64,000 nucleotides of DNA, taken from positions 89,815 to 153,814 of the forward strand of contig NZ_ML133861.1 of assembly GCF_003994255.1 (NCBI RefSeq), written 5' to 3'. The position numbers were made by a program, and so were the translations under genes. Each line of letters opens with the position of its first letter. Position 1 is the stretch's first letter. The notes below the pieces were generated by a model, which saw only the letters and a program-made list of their open reading frames with translations, was not told the origin of the DNA and made no database searches. This document shows positions 34,012-43,270 of the stretch, piece after piece. The DNA is from Brachybacterium paraconglomeratum. GTDB lineage: Bacteria; Actinomycetota; Actinomycetes; Actinomycetales; Dermabacteraceae.

Positions 34012-34833
34012 ATGACTCGTCGGCACCAGGTCAGGACCCTCGCCGCGCTCGGCCTCGGCGCCCCGCTGCTCGTGGGGCTCGGCATCGGAGGATTCTCGCA
34101 GGCGGTCGCGACCACCGCCGCGCCGCCCGCCCAGGACGTGCCCGCCGCGGTCGCCGCACCCGCCGAGCGGACGGGTTCGGAGGAGGACACCGCGGGGGAG
34201 GGCGGCACCGCCGGGGAGGCGACCGCCGCCCCGAGCGACGTCTTCACCACGGGCTCCCAGGAGTTCGCCCGCGCCGACCGGAGCACGATCACGGCGGAGG
34301 ACGTCGCCTCGCAGCTGTACGGCTACGCCGCGGACCCGAGCCTGAGCGACGAGGCCACGTGCACCGACGGCCTCGCCCTGGACCAGCCCGGCGCGGTCAC
34401 CCGCTGCACCGTGATCGGCTGGAGCGGCGAGCAGGAGACCTACTACGGCTACATGGCGCCGGCCGGCGTCGCCGAGGCCGACTACTGGCTCTACTTCAGC
34501 AAGGACGCCCCTCTGCCCGAGGAGGCCGCCGCGACGCTCAACGACGGGCTGAACGGCACCGGCGCCTATCCCGTCTGGGGAGAGGAGCAGGAACAGTCCA
34601 CCACGCTCTCGGGGGACGTCGCCGTGGAGCGCGCGAACTTCGTGCTCGACGGCTTCGGCCGCGAGGACCTCACGGTCACCTCCGTCGAGGGGGAGGTGGA
34701 TCTCACCTCGACCGCCCCGGTGCGAGGCACCGCCGTGGAGGACGGCTCCGGTCGCACCGTCGGGGTGACGCTGCTGCCGATCCCCACCGACGGCGAGGCG
34801 CCGGCGATGATGATCAGCATCGACGGACCCTGA
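34012..34833 (+). CDS. Secreted protein of unknown function
   Basis: 273 residues from the ATG at 34012, six nt after AAGGAG. An upstream in-frame ATG at 33979 precedes that ribosome site. The N-terminus MTRRHQVRTLAALG and a hydrophobic stretch to about residue 33 make a signal peptide, with possible cleavage near AVATTA. A low-complexity Ala/Glu/Gly/Thr linker (about 35-75) leads to an acidic domain with two cysteines about 17 residues apart (ATCTDG ... TRCTV). I do not recognise the family. The two cysteines could form a disulfide outside the cell. Confidence 0.7.
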   Translation: MTRRHQVRTLAALGLGAPLLVGLGIGGFSQAVATTAAPPAQDVPAAVAAPAERTGSEEDTAGEGGTAGEATAAPSDVFTTGSQEFARADRSTITAEDVASQLYGYAADPSLSDEATCTDGLALDQPGAVTRCTVIGWSGEQETYYGYMAPAGVAEADYWLYFSKDAPLPEEAAATLNDGLNGTGAYPVWGEEQEQSTTLSGDVAVERANFVLDGFGREDLTVTSVEGEVDLTSTAPVRGTAVEDGSGRTVGVTLLPIPTDGEAPAMMISIDGP

Positions 34834-34885
34834 TCCTCGCTCCGCTCCCCGCCGGTCAGCCGCCCGCGGGGCACCTCTGAGCCCC

Positions 34886-34920
34886 CGGGCGGGCGTCCGC
34901 ACGGCGCGGACGCCCGCCCG
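34886..34920 (+). terminator. 15-bp stem-loop upstream of aroC
   Basis: CGGGCGGGCGTCCGC (34886-34900), loop ACGGC, GCGGACGCCCGCCCG (34906-34920): a perfect 15-bp stem 53 bp after the secreted-protein gene and 33 bp before aroC. No T-run. It is the probable terminator of the upstream gene. Confidence 0.7.
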
Positions 34921-34939
34921 GACGTCGTCCCGCTCATGA

Positions 34940-34952
34940 GATGATCGCCGAC
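34940..34952 (+). promoter_or_regulatory. Putative leaderless -10 of aroC
   Basis: GATGAT (34940-34945) followed by 7 nt and the ATG at 34953. Nothing like a Shine-Dalgarno lies upstream. This supports the ATG at 34953 over the one at 34941 as the aroC start. Confidence 0.35.
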
Positions 34953-36206
34953 ATGCTGCGCTGGCTCACGGCCGGGGAATCCCACGGCCCCTCCCTCCTC
35001 TCCCTGCTCGACGGCGTCCCCGCCGGGATCGAGCTGACCAGTGACGACCTGAAGGAAGCGCTCGCGCGCCGCCGCCTCGGCCACGGCCGCGGCAGCCGTC
35101 AGAAGTTCGAGCAGGACGTGCTGACGATCCACGGCGGGCTCCGCCACGGCCTCACCCTCGGCTCCCCGCTCGCGATCGAGATCGCGAACTCCGAATGGCC
35201 GAAGTGGGAGAAGGTCATGAGTGCGGACCCCGTCCCGCGCGAGGACCTGCTGATCGACGCCGGCACCGGCGACGAGCGCGAGATCGCCCGCAACCGCCCC
35301 CTCTCGCGCCCCCGCCCCGGCCACGCCGACCTCTCCGGGATGCTGAAGTACGGCTTCGACGAGGCCCGGCCCGTGCTCGAGCGCGCCAGCGCCCGCGAGA
35401 CCGCGGCCCGCGTCGTCGCCGGCCGCGTCGCCACGGCGCTGCTCGAGCAGGCCGCCGGCATCCGGCTGGTCTCCCACACCCTCTCCGTCGGCTCCGTGTC
35501 CGTGCCCGAGGACGCACCGCTGCCCACCCCCGACCACCTCGAGCAGCTCGACGCCGATCCGCTGCGCTGCTTCCACGAGGGCACCTCCGCCGCGATGGTC
35601 GACGAGGTCGACTCCGCGAAGTCCGACGGCGACACCCTCGGCGGCGTCGTCGAGGTCCTCGCCTACGGCCTTCCCGTCGGCCTCGGCTCACACACCCAGT
35701 GGGATCGCAAGCTCGATGCGCGCCTCGCCCAGGCCATCATGTCGATCCAGGCCATGAAGGGCGTCGAGATCGGCGACGGCTTCGCCACCGCCGCCCGCCG
35801 TGGCTCCGTCGCCCACGACGAGATCCTCGTCGCGCCCTCCCCGCGCGGCGAGCGCTCCGCCTTCCCCCGCGCCACCAACCGCGCCGGCGGCCTCGAGGGC
35901 GGGATGACCAACGGCGAGGTGCTGCGCGTGCGCGGGGCGCTCAAGCCGATCTCCACCGTCCCCCGCGCGCTGCGCACTGTCGACGTCTCCACCGGCGAGC
36001 AGACCACCGCCAACCATCAGCGCTCCGACACCTGCGCGGTCGCGCCGGCCGCCGTGATCGCCGAGGCCGTGGTCGCCCTGACCCTGGCCGACGCGCTGCT
36101 GGAGAAGGCCGGCGGGGACAGCATCGACGAGATCCGCGCCCACCTCGAGGGCACGCTCGACCTCCAGGCCGGGCTCGCCCGCCGCGGGGAGGACTCCGCC
36201 TCGTGA
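34953..36206 (+). CDS. aroC: Chorismate synthase
   Basis: 417 residues starting [13 protein letters not shown], the usual N-terminus of actinobacterial AroC, which is why I take ATG 34953 over ATG 34941. Also seen are [40 protein letters not shown] and the FMN-binding C-terminal part ([14 protein letters not shown]). It removes phosphate from EPSP to give chorismate, the precursor for TrpE encoded upstream in this window. Its stop overlaps the aroK GTG. It is the first gene of aroC-aroK-aroB-aroD. Confidence 0.96.
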   Translation: MLRWLTAGESHGPSLLSLLDGVPAGIELTSDDLKEALARRRLGHGRGSRQKFEQDVLTIHGGLRHGLTLGSPLAIEIANSEWPKWEKVMSADPVPREDLLIDAGTGDEREIARNRPLSRPRPGHADLSGMLKYGFDEARPVLERASARETAARVVAGRVATALLEQAAGIRLVSHTLSVGSVSVPEDAPLPTPDHLEQLDADPLRCFHEGTSAAMVDEVDSAKSDGDTLGGVVEVLAYGLPVGLGSHTQWDRKLDARLAQAIMSIQAMKGVEIGDGFATAARRGSVAHDEILVAPSPRGERSAFPRATNRAGGLEGGMTNGEVLRVRGALKPISTVPRALRTVDVSTGEQTTANHQRSDTCAVAPAAVIAEAVVALTLADALLEKAGGDSIDEIRAHLEGTLDLQAGLARRGEDSAS

Positions 36207-36745
36207 CCGGTCCCGTGGCCGTCCTGATCGGTCCGATGGCCGCCGGGAAGACCAGCGTGGGACGCGCCCTGGCCGCACGCCTCGGCGTCCCCTTCGCCGA
36301 CCTCGACGCGCTCATCGTCCAGGAGGCCGGACGCACGATCCCGGACATCTTCGCGGACGAGGGGGAGCCCGCCTTCCGGGAACGGGAGGCACGCTCGCTC
36401 GTCCGCGCCGTCGCGCACCAGCGGGGCGTGCTCTCCCTCGGCGGCGGCGCCCCGATGCACGCCGGCGCCGCCTCGACGCTGCGCGACCTGCCCGTGGTGC
36501 TGCTCGAGATCGACGAGGAGACGGTCGCGCGCCGGCTCGCCCACGGCGTCGGCCGCCCGATGCTGTCCGGCGAGGACCCCATGGCCCGTTGGCGCGAGCT
36601 CGCCGCCGCCCGGGCGGAGACCTATCGTGGACTGGCGACCCATCGCATCGACGCCGCCCTCGGCAGCCCGGACCGGGTGGCCCTCGCCATCATCGACGCC
36701 CTGCAGCTTCAGAGGCCCGCGCGCCCCCAGGAGGAGACCGAATGA
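36203..36745 (+). CDS. aroK: Shikimate kinase
   Basis: 180 residues from the GTG at 36203 (GTGA overlap with aroC). The P-loop [12 protein letters not shown] sits at residues 9-20. The shikimate-binding DLDALI motif, the [13 protein letters not shown] segment and a GGGAP loop follow. It phosphorylates shikimate at O3. The long in-frame extension upstream is out-of-frame aroC sequence and is not used. Its stop overlaps the aroB ATG. Confidence 0.95.
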   Translation: MTGPVAVLIGPMAAGKTSVGRALAARLGVPFADLDALIVQEAGRTIPDIFADEGEPAFREREARSLVRAVAHQRGVLSLGGGAPMHAGAASTLRDLPVVLLEIDEETVARRLAHGVGRPMLSGEDPMARWRELAAARAETYRGLATHRIDAALGSPDRVALAIIDALQLQRPARPQEETE

Positions 36746-37824
36746 GCACCACCGTCATCCCCGTCACCACGCCCACCGGCGGCTACGACGTGCACGTGGG
36801 ACGGGGCCTGCTCGAGCAGATCCCCGCCCTGGTGCCCGAGCGCGCCCGGCGAGTGGTGATCGTGCACCAGCCGAGCCTGCGCGACGTCGCCGAGCAGGTC
36901 CGCGCCGGCATCGAGGAGACGGGGCGGCAGTCCTTCGCCGCCGAGGTCCCCGACGGCGAGGAGGCCAAGACCGCGCAGGTCGCCGGGTTCCTGTGGGGCG
37001 TGTGCGGCCAGGCCGAGATCGGCCGCCAGGACCTCGTGATCGGGCTCGGCGGCGGCGCGGCGACGGATCTCGCCGGCTTCGTCGCGGCCTCCTGGCTGCG
37101 CGGCGTCGACGTGCTCCAGGTCCCCACCACCGTCGCCGCGATGGTCGATGCGGCCGTGGGCGGCAAGACCGGCATCAACACGGCCGAGGGGAAGAACCTC
37201 GTCGGCGCCTTCCACCCGCCGATCGCCGTGGTCGCCGACCTCGACGTGCTGGGAGGGCTCGGTCACAACGACGTCGCCGCCGGACTCGCCGAGGCGGTCA
37301 AGGCCGGCTTCATCGAGGACACCGCGATCCTCGACATCGTCGAGCAGGACCCCGCCGCGGTGCTCGACGTCTCCACCGACGCCTTCCGCGAGGTGATCGA
37401 GCGGGCCATCCGGGTCAAGGCCCGCGTGGTCTCCGCGGATCTGCGCGAGAGCGGGGAGCGGGAGATCCTCAACTACGGCCACACCCTCGCCCACGCGATC
37501 GAGCGCAACGAGCGCTACCAGTGGCGCCACGGTGCCGCCGTGAGCATCGGGATGATGTTCGTCGCCGAGCTGTCCCACCTCTCCGGCAAGCTCTCCGAGG
37601 CCGAGGTGGACCGCCACCGGAGCATCCTCACCTCGCTCGGCCTGCCCGTCACCTACCGCGACCGTCAGTGGCCGAAGCTCGAGGACGCGATGAAGCGGGA
37701 CAAGAAGACCCGCGCCGGCCTGCTGCGCTTCGTGGTCCTGGACCGGATCGGCTCGGTCTCCCGGATCGAGGGGCCCGACCCCGCGCTCCTGCTGAGCGCC
37801 TACGCCGCGATCACCGACGACTGA
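36742..37824 (+). CDS. aroB: 3-dehydroquinate synthase
   Basis: 360 residues. The ATG overlaps the aroK stop, with AGGAGGAG upstream. The NAD-binding motif GGGAATDLAGFVAASWLRG, the zinc and substrate region VDAAVGGKTGINTAEGKNLVGAFHPP and the metal-site segment NYGHTLAHAIE are present. It closes the ring of DAHP to 3-dehydroquinate, the substrate of the AroD encoded next. DAHP synthase (aroF/G) and aroE and aroA are not in the window. Confidence 0.96.
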   Translation: MSTTVIPVTTPTGGYDVHVGRGLLEQIPALVPERARRVVIVHQPSLRDVAEQVRAGIEETGRQSFAAEVPDGEEAKTAQVAGFLWGVCGQAEIGRQDLVIGLGGGAATDLAGFVAASWLRGVDVLQVPTTVAAMVDAAVGGKTGINTAEGKNLVGAFHPPIAVVADLDVLGGLGHNDVAAGLAEAVKAGFIEDTAILDIVEQDPAAVLDVSTDAFREVIERAIRVKARVVSADLRESGEREILNYGHTLAHAIERNERYQWRHGAAVSIGMMFVAELSHLSGKLSEAEVDRHRSILTSLGLPVTYRDRQWPKLEDAMKRDKKTRAGLLRFVVLDRIGSVSRIEGPDPALLLSAYAAITDD

Positions 37825-37849
37825 GCACGCCCGAGCAAGGAGGAGCAGC

Positions 37850-38743
37850 ATGACCGAGCATCCCGGCACCGCCGCGCAGGACGACCCCGCGGACCGGCCC
37901 GGCACCGCGGACCGGCCCGGCCCCGCCGTGCAGGAGGGGATGGTCGATGTGCGCCGCCGCACCGCGACCGTGCGCGGCGTCGAGTTCGGCCGCGGACGCC
38001 CCGAGATCATCGTGCCGCTGGTGGGCGACGACCTCGACGCCCTGCTCACGCAGGCCGAGGCGGCGACCGCGACCCCGGCCCGCGTGGTCGAGTGGCGCCT
38101 GGACCGTCTCCGTCCCGACCTCGAGGACGCCGAGCACCACCGCGAGGCGGTCCTCGCCGCGCTCGGCCCGCTGCGCGCCGCCCTCGGCGCCGACCGCGCC
38201 CTGCTGGTCACCTTCCGCACCACCGCCGAGGGCGGACAGAGGCCCTACGGCCCCCGCGCGCTCGTCTCGCTGCTGGAGGCGCTGATCACAGGTCGCCGGG
38301 CGGGGACGCAGTCCGCCGTCGACCTCGTCGACATCGAGACCTCGCACGACCCCGCGGTGGTCGCCTCGGTCATCGACTCCGCCCGTCGTCACGGCATCGC
38401 CGTGGTCGGCTCCTTCCACGACACGGAGGGCACGCCCGACGAGGAGACGATCGCGGGGATCCTGCGCGAGCAGCGACGCCTCGGCGCGGACATCCCGAAG
38501 GTCGCCGTCACCCCGCGCACCTCCCGCGACGTGCTCACCCTGCTCTCGGCGAGCCTCACCGTCGCCGAGGAGCAGACAGGGCCGCACATCGCGATCTCCA
38601 TGGGCACCCTCGGGGCGAGCAGCCGCGTGGCCGCCGAGGCGTTCGGCAGCTGCGCGACCTTCGCGACCGCAGGGGAGGGGTCCGCGCCCGGCCAGCTCGG
38701 CGCGGACGACGTCGCCCGGATGATCGAGCTCCTGCGGCCCTGA
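37850..38743 (+). CDS. aroD: 3-dehydroquinate dehydratase, type I
   Basis: 297 residues with a strong AAGGAGG ribosome site. The first roughly 30 residues are Pro/Asp-rich with a small repeat (DRPGTADRPGP). The rest is the type I (Schiff-base) barrel: VEWRLDRL, LLVTFRT, the catalytic His in GSFHDTEGTP (about 190) and the Schiff-base lysine in DIPKVAV (about 217), then ISMGTLGASSR. It dehydrates 3-dehydroquinate. Many actinobacteria use the unrelated type II enzyme AroQ, so this choice is notable. It lies 25 bp after aroB, the last gene of the operon. Confidence 0.93.
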   Translation: MTEHPGTAAQDDPADRPGTADRPGPAVQEGMVDVRRRTATVRGVEFGRGRPEIIVPLVGDDLDALLTQAEAATATPARVVEWRLDRLRPDLEDAEHHREAVLAALGPLRAALGADRALLVTFRTTAEGGQRPYGPRALVSLLEALITGRRAGTQSAVDLVDIETSHDPAVVASVIDSARRHGIAVVGSFHDTEGTPDEETIAGILREQRRLGADIPKVAVTPRTSRDVLTLLSASLTVAEEQTGPHIAISMGTLGASSRVAAEAFGSCATFATAGEGSAPGQLGADDVARMIELLRP

Positions 38744-38752
38744 CCCGTTCCG

Positions 38753-38776
38753 GTCCGGCGCCTCGGCGCTCCGGAC
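38753..38776. terminator. Stem-loop between aroD and the TRIC-type gene
   Basis: GTCCGG (38753-38758) pairs with CCGGAC (38771-38776), with a GC-rich inner part (CGCCTCGGCGCT). It lies between the converging 3' ends of aroD and the reverse-strand gene and could serve both directions. Confidence 0.45.
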
Positions 38777-38822
38777 TGTCCGCGGTGGGGCCGGCGCGCC
38801 GACGCCCGGCAGCACAGCCGCC

Positions 38823-39716
38823 TCAGCGCGGCGAGGCGGTCCCGGGGTCCTGTTCCTCGCGCCGCTCGTTCTCGGCGGTGCCGGGCAGCTCCGCCGGATC
38901 CGGGAAGATCCGGTCCTCGTAGTCGCTCGCGTCGAGGTCCTCGGCCGTGGCGTCCTCGGCGAGGTCGTCGTGCGCGACGTCGACGGCGGGGATCGCCCCG
39001 GTCTCCTGCGCGACCCGCTCCCGCTCGTCCTTGCGGGTGCGGCGCACCAGCTGCTTCAGCTGGGTCGCGGACATCGTCACCTGCCACTCCTGATGGGCGG
39101 GCAGCGACCAGCGACGCCACGCCGCGACCCCGGCGAGCAGCGCGCCGACGGCGACCGCGACCAGCACCGTCGGGGAGGGCAGGCCGAGGGCCAGCACCAG
39201 CCAGGTCAGCACCGCGGTGACCAGCGCGCCGGTCGCGTACAGCGGGCCGCCCCCGAAGACCTGGGGGATCCTGCCCACCAGCACGTCGCGGATCACGCCG
39301 CCGCCCACCGCGCTGGTGACCCCGAGCAGGATCGCCGGCAGCGTGTCCAGGCCGTAGCCCAGGGACTTCGCCGTGCCGGTCGCGGCCCACAGCCCCATCG
39401 CCGCGATGTCCAGCGCCGTCACCAGGCGGCGCCACCAGGGGCCGTCCGCATGGATGACGAAGGTGAACATGGCTCCGCCGAGGGCGCAGGTGAGATACCA
39501 GGGCCCGTCGAAGGCCGCCGGGGTGCCGTAGTCGAGGATCAGATCGCGCACCAGACCGCCGCCGAGCCCGGCGACGATGCCGATCACCGCGAAGCCGACC
39601 GCGTCGAAGTTCAGGCGGGAGGCGATCGCACCGGCCGCCACGCCCATCACGAACACGCCCACGAGGTCCAGCACGCGGAGGAAGTCGTTGGTCACGAGCA
39701 GTTCAAGAGGGTCCAC
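38823..39716 (-). CDS. TRIC/UPF0126-family membrane channel
   Basis: 297 residues. The first roughly 205 residues hold seven hydrophobic helices arranged as two similar halves. Each half has the family's glycine motif: GLGGGLVRDLILD and AVGGGVIRDVLVGRIPQVFGGGPLYA. Bacterial members form trimeric potassium-permeable channels. The last roughly 85 residues are a soluble, strongly acidic tail that most family members lack. GTG start, with TACGGT 6 nt upstream on this strand and no ribosome site. It is divergent from coaE. Confidence 0.88.
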   Translation of the reverse strand: MDPLELLVTNDFLRVLDLVGVFVMGVAAGAIASRLNFDAVGFAVIGIVAGLGGGLVRDLILDYGTPAAFDGPWYLTCALGGAMFTFVIHADGPWWRRLVTALDIAAMGLWAATGTAKSLGYGLDTLPAILLGVTSAVGGGVIRDVLVGRIPQVFGGGPLYATGALVTAVLTWLVLALGLPSPTVLVAVAVGALLAGVAAWRRWSLPAHQEWQVTMSATQLKQLVRRTRKDERERVAQETGAIPAVDVAHDDLAEDATAEDLDASDYEDRIFPDPAELPGTAENERREEQDPGTASPR

Positions 39717-39790
39717 CCCAGCACCGTAGTCCGTGCAGGCAGGAGCGTGAACGGGCCCGTGACCCGGCCGACCCGCCCTACCATCGGACC
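39717..39790. promoter_or_regulatory. Divergent leaderless promoters, TRIC-type gene / coaE
   Basis: Forward: TACCAT (39779-39784), 6 nt (CGGACC), then the coaE ATG. Reverse: TACGGT (39728-39723), 6 nt (GCTGGG), then GTG. Both hexamers match TAnnnT, both spacings are 6 nt, and neither gene has a Shine-Dalgarno. This is the clearest pair in the window for leaderless initiation. Confidence 0.5.
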
Positions 39791-40438
39791 ATGCCCGGCA
39801 GCATTCCTCCCTCTCGTCCTGACCGCCCCCTGCGGATCGGCCTCACCGGCGGCATCGGCGCGGGCAAGTCGACCGTCGCCGCGCTCTGGCGGGAGCGCGG
39901 CCTGCGCGTGATCGATCTGGATGCCCACTCCCGGGCCGTCCTGGACGTTCCGGGGGACGGGGTCGAGGAGGCGATCGTCCGCTTCGGCGAGGGAGTGCGG
40001 AACCCGGCCGGCACGATCGACCGCGCCGCCATGGCCCGGATCGTCTTCGCCGATGCCGCGGCCCGCGCGGACCTCGAGCAGATCGTGCTCTCCCGCGTGG
40101 ACCGGGCGGTCGCGGAGGAGGAGGCCGAGGCGGCCGCGTCGGGGGAGCGGGTCATCATCCACGACAGCCCGCTGCTGCTGGAGAAGCACGGCGAGTCCGG
40201 CTACGACGCGGTCGTCGCGGTGCTCGCCCGGCGAGAGGACCGCATCGAGCGGGTGGTCCGGGACCGGGGCAGGGACCGCGGCTATGTCGAGTCGGTCATG
40301 GCGGCGCAGGCCACCGATCTCGAACGGATCCGCCGTGCGGACCGCCTGGTGCTGAACACGGCCGATCGACCCGCTCTGCTCGCGCGCTCCGGCCGTGCCC
40401 TCGACGCGGTCCTCGAGGAGCACGACCTCCGCACCTGA
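39791..40438 (+). CDS. coaE: Dephospho-CoA kinase
   Basis: 215 residues. The P-loop IGLTGGIGAGKSTVAALW is near residue 17. RVIDLDAHSRAVLD and a lid region with RREDRIERVVRDRGRD follow. It makes CoA from dephospho-CoA and ATP, the last step of the route begun by CoaBC at 7635. It lies upstream of uvrB as in mycobacteria, with a terminator between. Confidence 0.95.
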   Translation: MPGSIPPSRPDRPLRIGLTGGIGAGKSTVAALWRERGLRVIDLDAHSRAVLDVPGDGVEEAIVRFGEGVRNPAGTIDRAAMARIVFADAAARADLEQIVLSRVDRAVAEEEAEAAASGERVIIHDSPLLLEKHGESGYDAVVAVLARREDRIERVVRDRGRDRGYVESVMAAQATDLERIRRADRLVLNTADRPALLARSGRALDAVLEEHDLRT

Positions 40439-40451
40439 TCGCATCGGCCCC

Positions 40452-40514
40452 GGCCGACCCGGTGCCGGGCGCCGCCTGTGCGCTGCCCCACCCGGCACCG
40501 CGGGGCCGTCGGCC
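40452..40514 (+). terminator. Nested stem-loop after coaE
   Basis: Inner stem GGTGCCGGG/CCCGGCACC (40461-40469 with 40491-40499) within outer stem GGCCGAC/GTCGGCC (40452-40458 with 40508-40514). It starts 14 bp past the coaE stop. It is the likely coaE terminator, which gives uvrB its own promoter. Confidence 0.6.
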
Positions 40515-40562
40515 CTGAGCGGACAGAGGCCCCGCACCGTGTCCTCCGTCGGCCCCGGGTCG

Positions 40563-40575
40563 TAGGCTCGTCCTC
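40563..40575 (+). promoter_or_regulatory. Putative leaderless -10 of uvrB
   Basis: TAGGCT (40563-40568), 7 nt, then the uvrB ATG at 40576. There is no ribosome site. I looked for a LexA palindrome like the one before uvrA and did not find one here. Confidence 0.45.
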
Positions 40576-42678
40576 ATGCGTCCCGTCACCGATCTGGTCC
40601 GCGCCGAGCACCCCTTCGAGGTCGTCTCCGAGTACTCGCCCTCGGGCGATCAGCCGCAGGCGATCAAGGAGCTCACCAAGAGGATCAACGACGGCGAGCA
40701 GGACGTGGTCCTGCTCGGCGCGACCGGCACCGGCAAGTCTGCGACGACGGCCTGGCTGATCGAGCAGGTGCAGCGTCCCACCCTGGTCATGGCGCACAAC
40801 AAGACCCTCGCCGCGCAGCTCGCCAGCGAGTTCCGGGAGCTGCTGCCGCACAACGCGGTGGAGTACTTCGTCTCCTACTACGACTACTATCAGCCCGAGG
40901 CGTACGTCCCGCAGTCGGACACCTACATCGAGAAGGACTCCTCGATCAACGCCGAGGTGGAGCGGCTGCGGCACAGCGCCACCAACTCGCTGCTGACCCG
41001 CCGGGACGTGGTCGTGGTCTCCTCCGTCTCCTGCATCTACGGCCTGGGCACCCCGCAGGAGTACGTGGACCGGATGGTGCAGCTGAGCGTCGGCGACCAG
41101 CTGGACCGTGACGAGCTGCTGACCCGCTTCGTGGACATGCAGTACGACCGCAACGACGTGGCCTTCGAGCGCGGCACCTTCCGGGTGCGCGGGGACACGG
41201 TCGAGATCATCCCGATGTACGAGGAGCTCGCGATCCGCATCGAGTTCTTCGGCGACGAGATCGATGCGCTCTACACCCTCCATCCGATGACCGGCGAGGT
41301 CATCCGGCAGGAGGACCACATCCACATCTTCCCCGCCTCCCACTACGTCGCCGGTCCCGAGCGGCTCTCCCGCGCGATCGGCACGATCGAGGAGGAGCTC
41401 GCCGAGCGGCTCGAGGAGCTCGAGGGGCAGAACAAGCTGCTCGAGGCGCAGCGCCTGCGCATGCGCACCACCCACGACCTCGAGATGCTGCGGCAGATGG
41501 GCTCGACCAACGGGGTCGAGAACTACTCCCGCCATCTCGACGGCCGCGCGCCGGGCACCGCCCCGAACACCCTCATGGACTACTTCCCCGAGGACTTCCT
41601 GCTGGTCATCGACGAGTCCCATGTGACCGTCCCGCAGATCGGCGCGATGTACGAGGGGGACCGCTCCCGCAAGCGCACCCTGGTGGACTTCGGCTTCCGC
41701 CTCCCCTCGGCGCTGGACAACCGGCCGCTGACGTTCTCCGAGTTCACCGAGCGCACCGGCCAGACCGTCTACCTCTCCGCCACCCCCGCCGAGTACGAGC
41801 TGAACCGCGCCCACGGCGTGGTCGAGCAGATCATCCGGCCGACGGGGCTGGTGGACCCCGAGGTGATCGTCAAGCCCGTCAAGGGCCAGATCGACGACCT
41901 GCGCGAGGAGATCGAGAAGCGGGTGCAGCGCGACGAGCGCGTGCTCGTGACCACGCTGACCAAGCGCATGGCCGAGGACCTCACCGACTTCCTGCTCGAG
42001 AACGGGGTGCGGGTCCAGTACCTCCACTCCGACGTGGACACCCTGCGCCGCATCGAGCTGCTGCGCTCCCTGCGCAAGGGCGAGTACGACGTGCTGGTCG
42101 GAATCAACCTGCTGCGCGAGGGCCTGGACCTGCCCGAGGTGTCCCTGGTCGCGATCCTGGACGCGGACAAGGAGGGCTTCCTCCGCTCCCGCACCTCGCT
42201 GATCCAGACGATCGGCCGTGCGGCCCGTAACGTCTCCGGACAGGTGCACATGTACGCGGACACGATCACCGACTCGATGCAGGACGCGATCGACGAGACC
42301 AACCGTCGCCGCGAGAAGCAGATCGCGTACAACACCGAGCACGGCATCGACCCGACCCCGCTGCGCAAGCGGATCGCGGACGTCACGGACATGCTGGCCC
42401 GCGAGGACATCGACACCGACACCCTCCTGGCCACCGACTACCGCTCCGGGAAGGAGAAGGTGGCCCAGGACCGGGCGCGCGCGAACGCCGTCGACTCGAT
42501 GCAGGGTCGCCAGATCGACCTCGGCGATGATCCCGTCGGCGCGCTGACCGGCATGATCGACGAGATGACCGCGCAGATGCACCAGGCCGCGGAGTCGCTG
42601 AACTTCGAGGTCGCGGCCCGGCTGCGCGACGAGGTGCAGGAGCTGAAGAAGGAGCTGCGGGCCGTGCAGCGGTCCTGA
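40576..42678 (+). CDS. uvrB: Excinuclease ABC subunit B
   Basis: 700 residues, near the usual 670-700. The Walker [14 protein letters not shown], the damage-wedging beta-hairpin region [12 protein letters not shown], the helicase motif [13 protein letters not shown], motif [11 protein letters not shown] and the C-terminal UVR motif that contacts UvrC (about 655-690) are all present. It loads on damage delivered by UvrA and recruits UvrC. It is a single unit between a terminator and a Nudix gene 5 bp downstream. Confidence 0.97.
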   Translation: MRPVTDLVRAEHPFEVVSEYSPSGDQPQAIKELTKRINDGEQDVVLLGATGTGKSATTAWLIEQVQRPTLVMAHNKTLAAQLASEFRELLPHNAVEYFVSYYDYYQPEAYVPQSDTYIEKDSSINAEVERLRHSATNSLLTRRDVVVVSSVSCIYGLGTPQEYVDRMVQLSVGDQLDRDELLTRFVDMQYDRNDVAFERGTFRVRGDTVEIIPMYEELAIRIEFFGDEIDALYTLHPMTGEVIRQEDHIHIFPASHYVAGPERLSRAIGTIEEELAERLEELEGQNKLLEAQRLRMRTTHDLEMLRQMGSTNGVENYSRHLDGRAPGTAPNTLMDYFPEDFLLVIDESHVTVPQIGAMYEGDRSRKRTLVDFGFRLPSALDNRPLTFSEFTERTGQTVYLSATPAEYELNRAHGVVEQIIRPTGLVDPEVIVKPVKGQIDDLREEIEKRVQRDERVLVTTLTKRMAEDLTDFLLENGVRVQYLHSDVDTLRRIELLRSLRKGEYDVLVGINLLREGLDLPEVSLVAILDADKEGFLRSRTSLIQTIGRAARNVSGQVHMYADTITDSMQDAIDETNRRREKQIAYNTEHGIDPTPLRKRIADVTDMLAREDIDTDTLLATDYRSGKEKVAQDRARANAVDSMQGRQIDLGDDPVGALTGMIDEMTAQMHQAAESLNFEVAARLRDEVQELKKELRAVQRS

Positions 42679-42682
42679 TCCG

Positions 42683-43198
42683 ATGACGACGAGGCGCGGG
42701 CGCGCGCTGAGCGCCGTGCTGACCGCCGGGCACCGGCTGCGCCGGTTCTGGTGGCGGGTGCGCCGGCCGCGCACCTTCGGCGTGAAGGTGCTGCTGCGCC
42801 ATCCGGAGCAGCCCGAGCTGATCCTCGCCGTGCGCCACTCCTACGTGGACCAGCACCGGTGGGCGCTGCCCGGCGGACGCTTCCGCCCTGCCCAGGAGAC
42901 CCCCTCCGACGCGGCGCGCCGCGAGGTGCACGAGGAGCTCGGCCTCCGCATCCGGGACGATCTCGCGGAGCTGAGGACCCTCGAGGCGAGGACCGAGGGC
43001 AAGCGCGACACCCTCACGCTCCTGTCCGGGACCGCCGACGGGGTCGAGGTGCGCACCTCCCTCGAGCTGCGCGAGGCCCGCTGGCTGCGCACCGACCTCG
43101 CGGACGTGCCGGCCGGGGACCCGGTCTCCCGCTGGCTCCGCCTTGCGCTCGAGGTCGGCACCGGCCGGGCCGACGACGGGACGCCCGGATCGGACTGA
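42683..43198 (+). CDS. Nudix hydrolase
   Basis: 171 residues, 5 bp after uvrB and therefore likely cotranscribed. A basic N-terminus with aromatic residues (LRRFWWRVRRPR, about 19-30) may lie along the membrane. The Nudix box is GGRFRPAQETPSDAARREVHEELGL; the REVHEELGL core is exact, but one extra residue separates the leading Gly from the first Glu. It hydrolyses an unknown nucleoside diphosphate derivative. Placement next to uvrB makes damaged-nucleotide cleansing possible, which is inference. Confidence 0.85.
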   Translation: MTTRRGRALSAVLTAGHRLRRFWWRVRRPRTFGVKVLLRHPEQPELILAVRHSYVDQHRWALPGGRFRPAQETPSDAARREVHEELGLRIRDDLAELRTLEARTEGKRDTLTLLSGTADGVEVRTSLELREARWLRTDLADVPAGDPVSRWLRLALEVGTGRADDGTPGSD

Positions 43199-43270
43199 GC
43201 CTCACCCCTCCAGCTGCGCGCGACGGGGTCGACAAGTCGCAGCGGCGGGCTCAGGCGGGGCGCCGCCTCG

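Noticed and set aside
33762..34880. 372-codon forward frame covering the secreted-protein gene
   Set aside because: The product is Arg/Gly/Pro-rich noise in another frame; the frame at 34012 has a ribosome site, a signal peptide and sensible composition.
38970..39911. 313-codon forward frame across the TRIC-type gene
   Set aside because: The reverse-strand frame encodes a seven-helix protein with the GGGxxRD motifs; the forward frame shows only Gln/Gly/Arg-rich shadow sequence.
40439..40575. LexA box before uvrB
   Set aside because: No CGAAC(N4)GTTCG-like dyad is present; the inverted repeats here are GC-only and belong to the coaE terminator.
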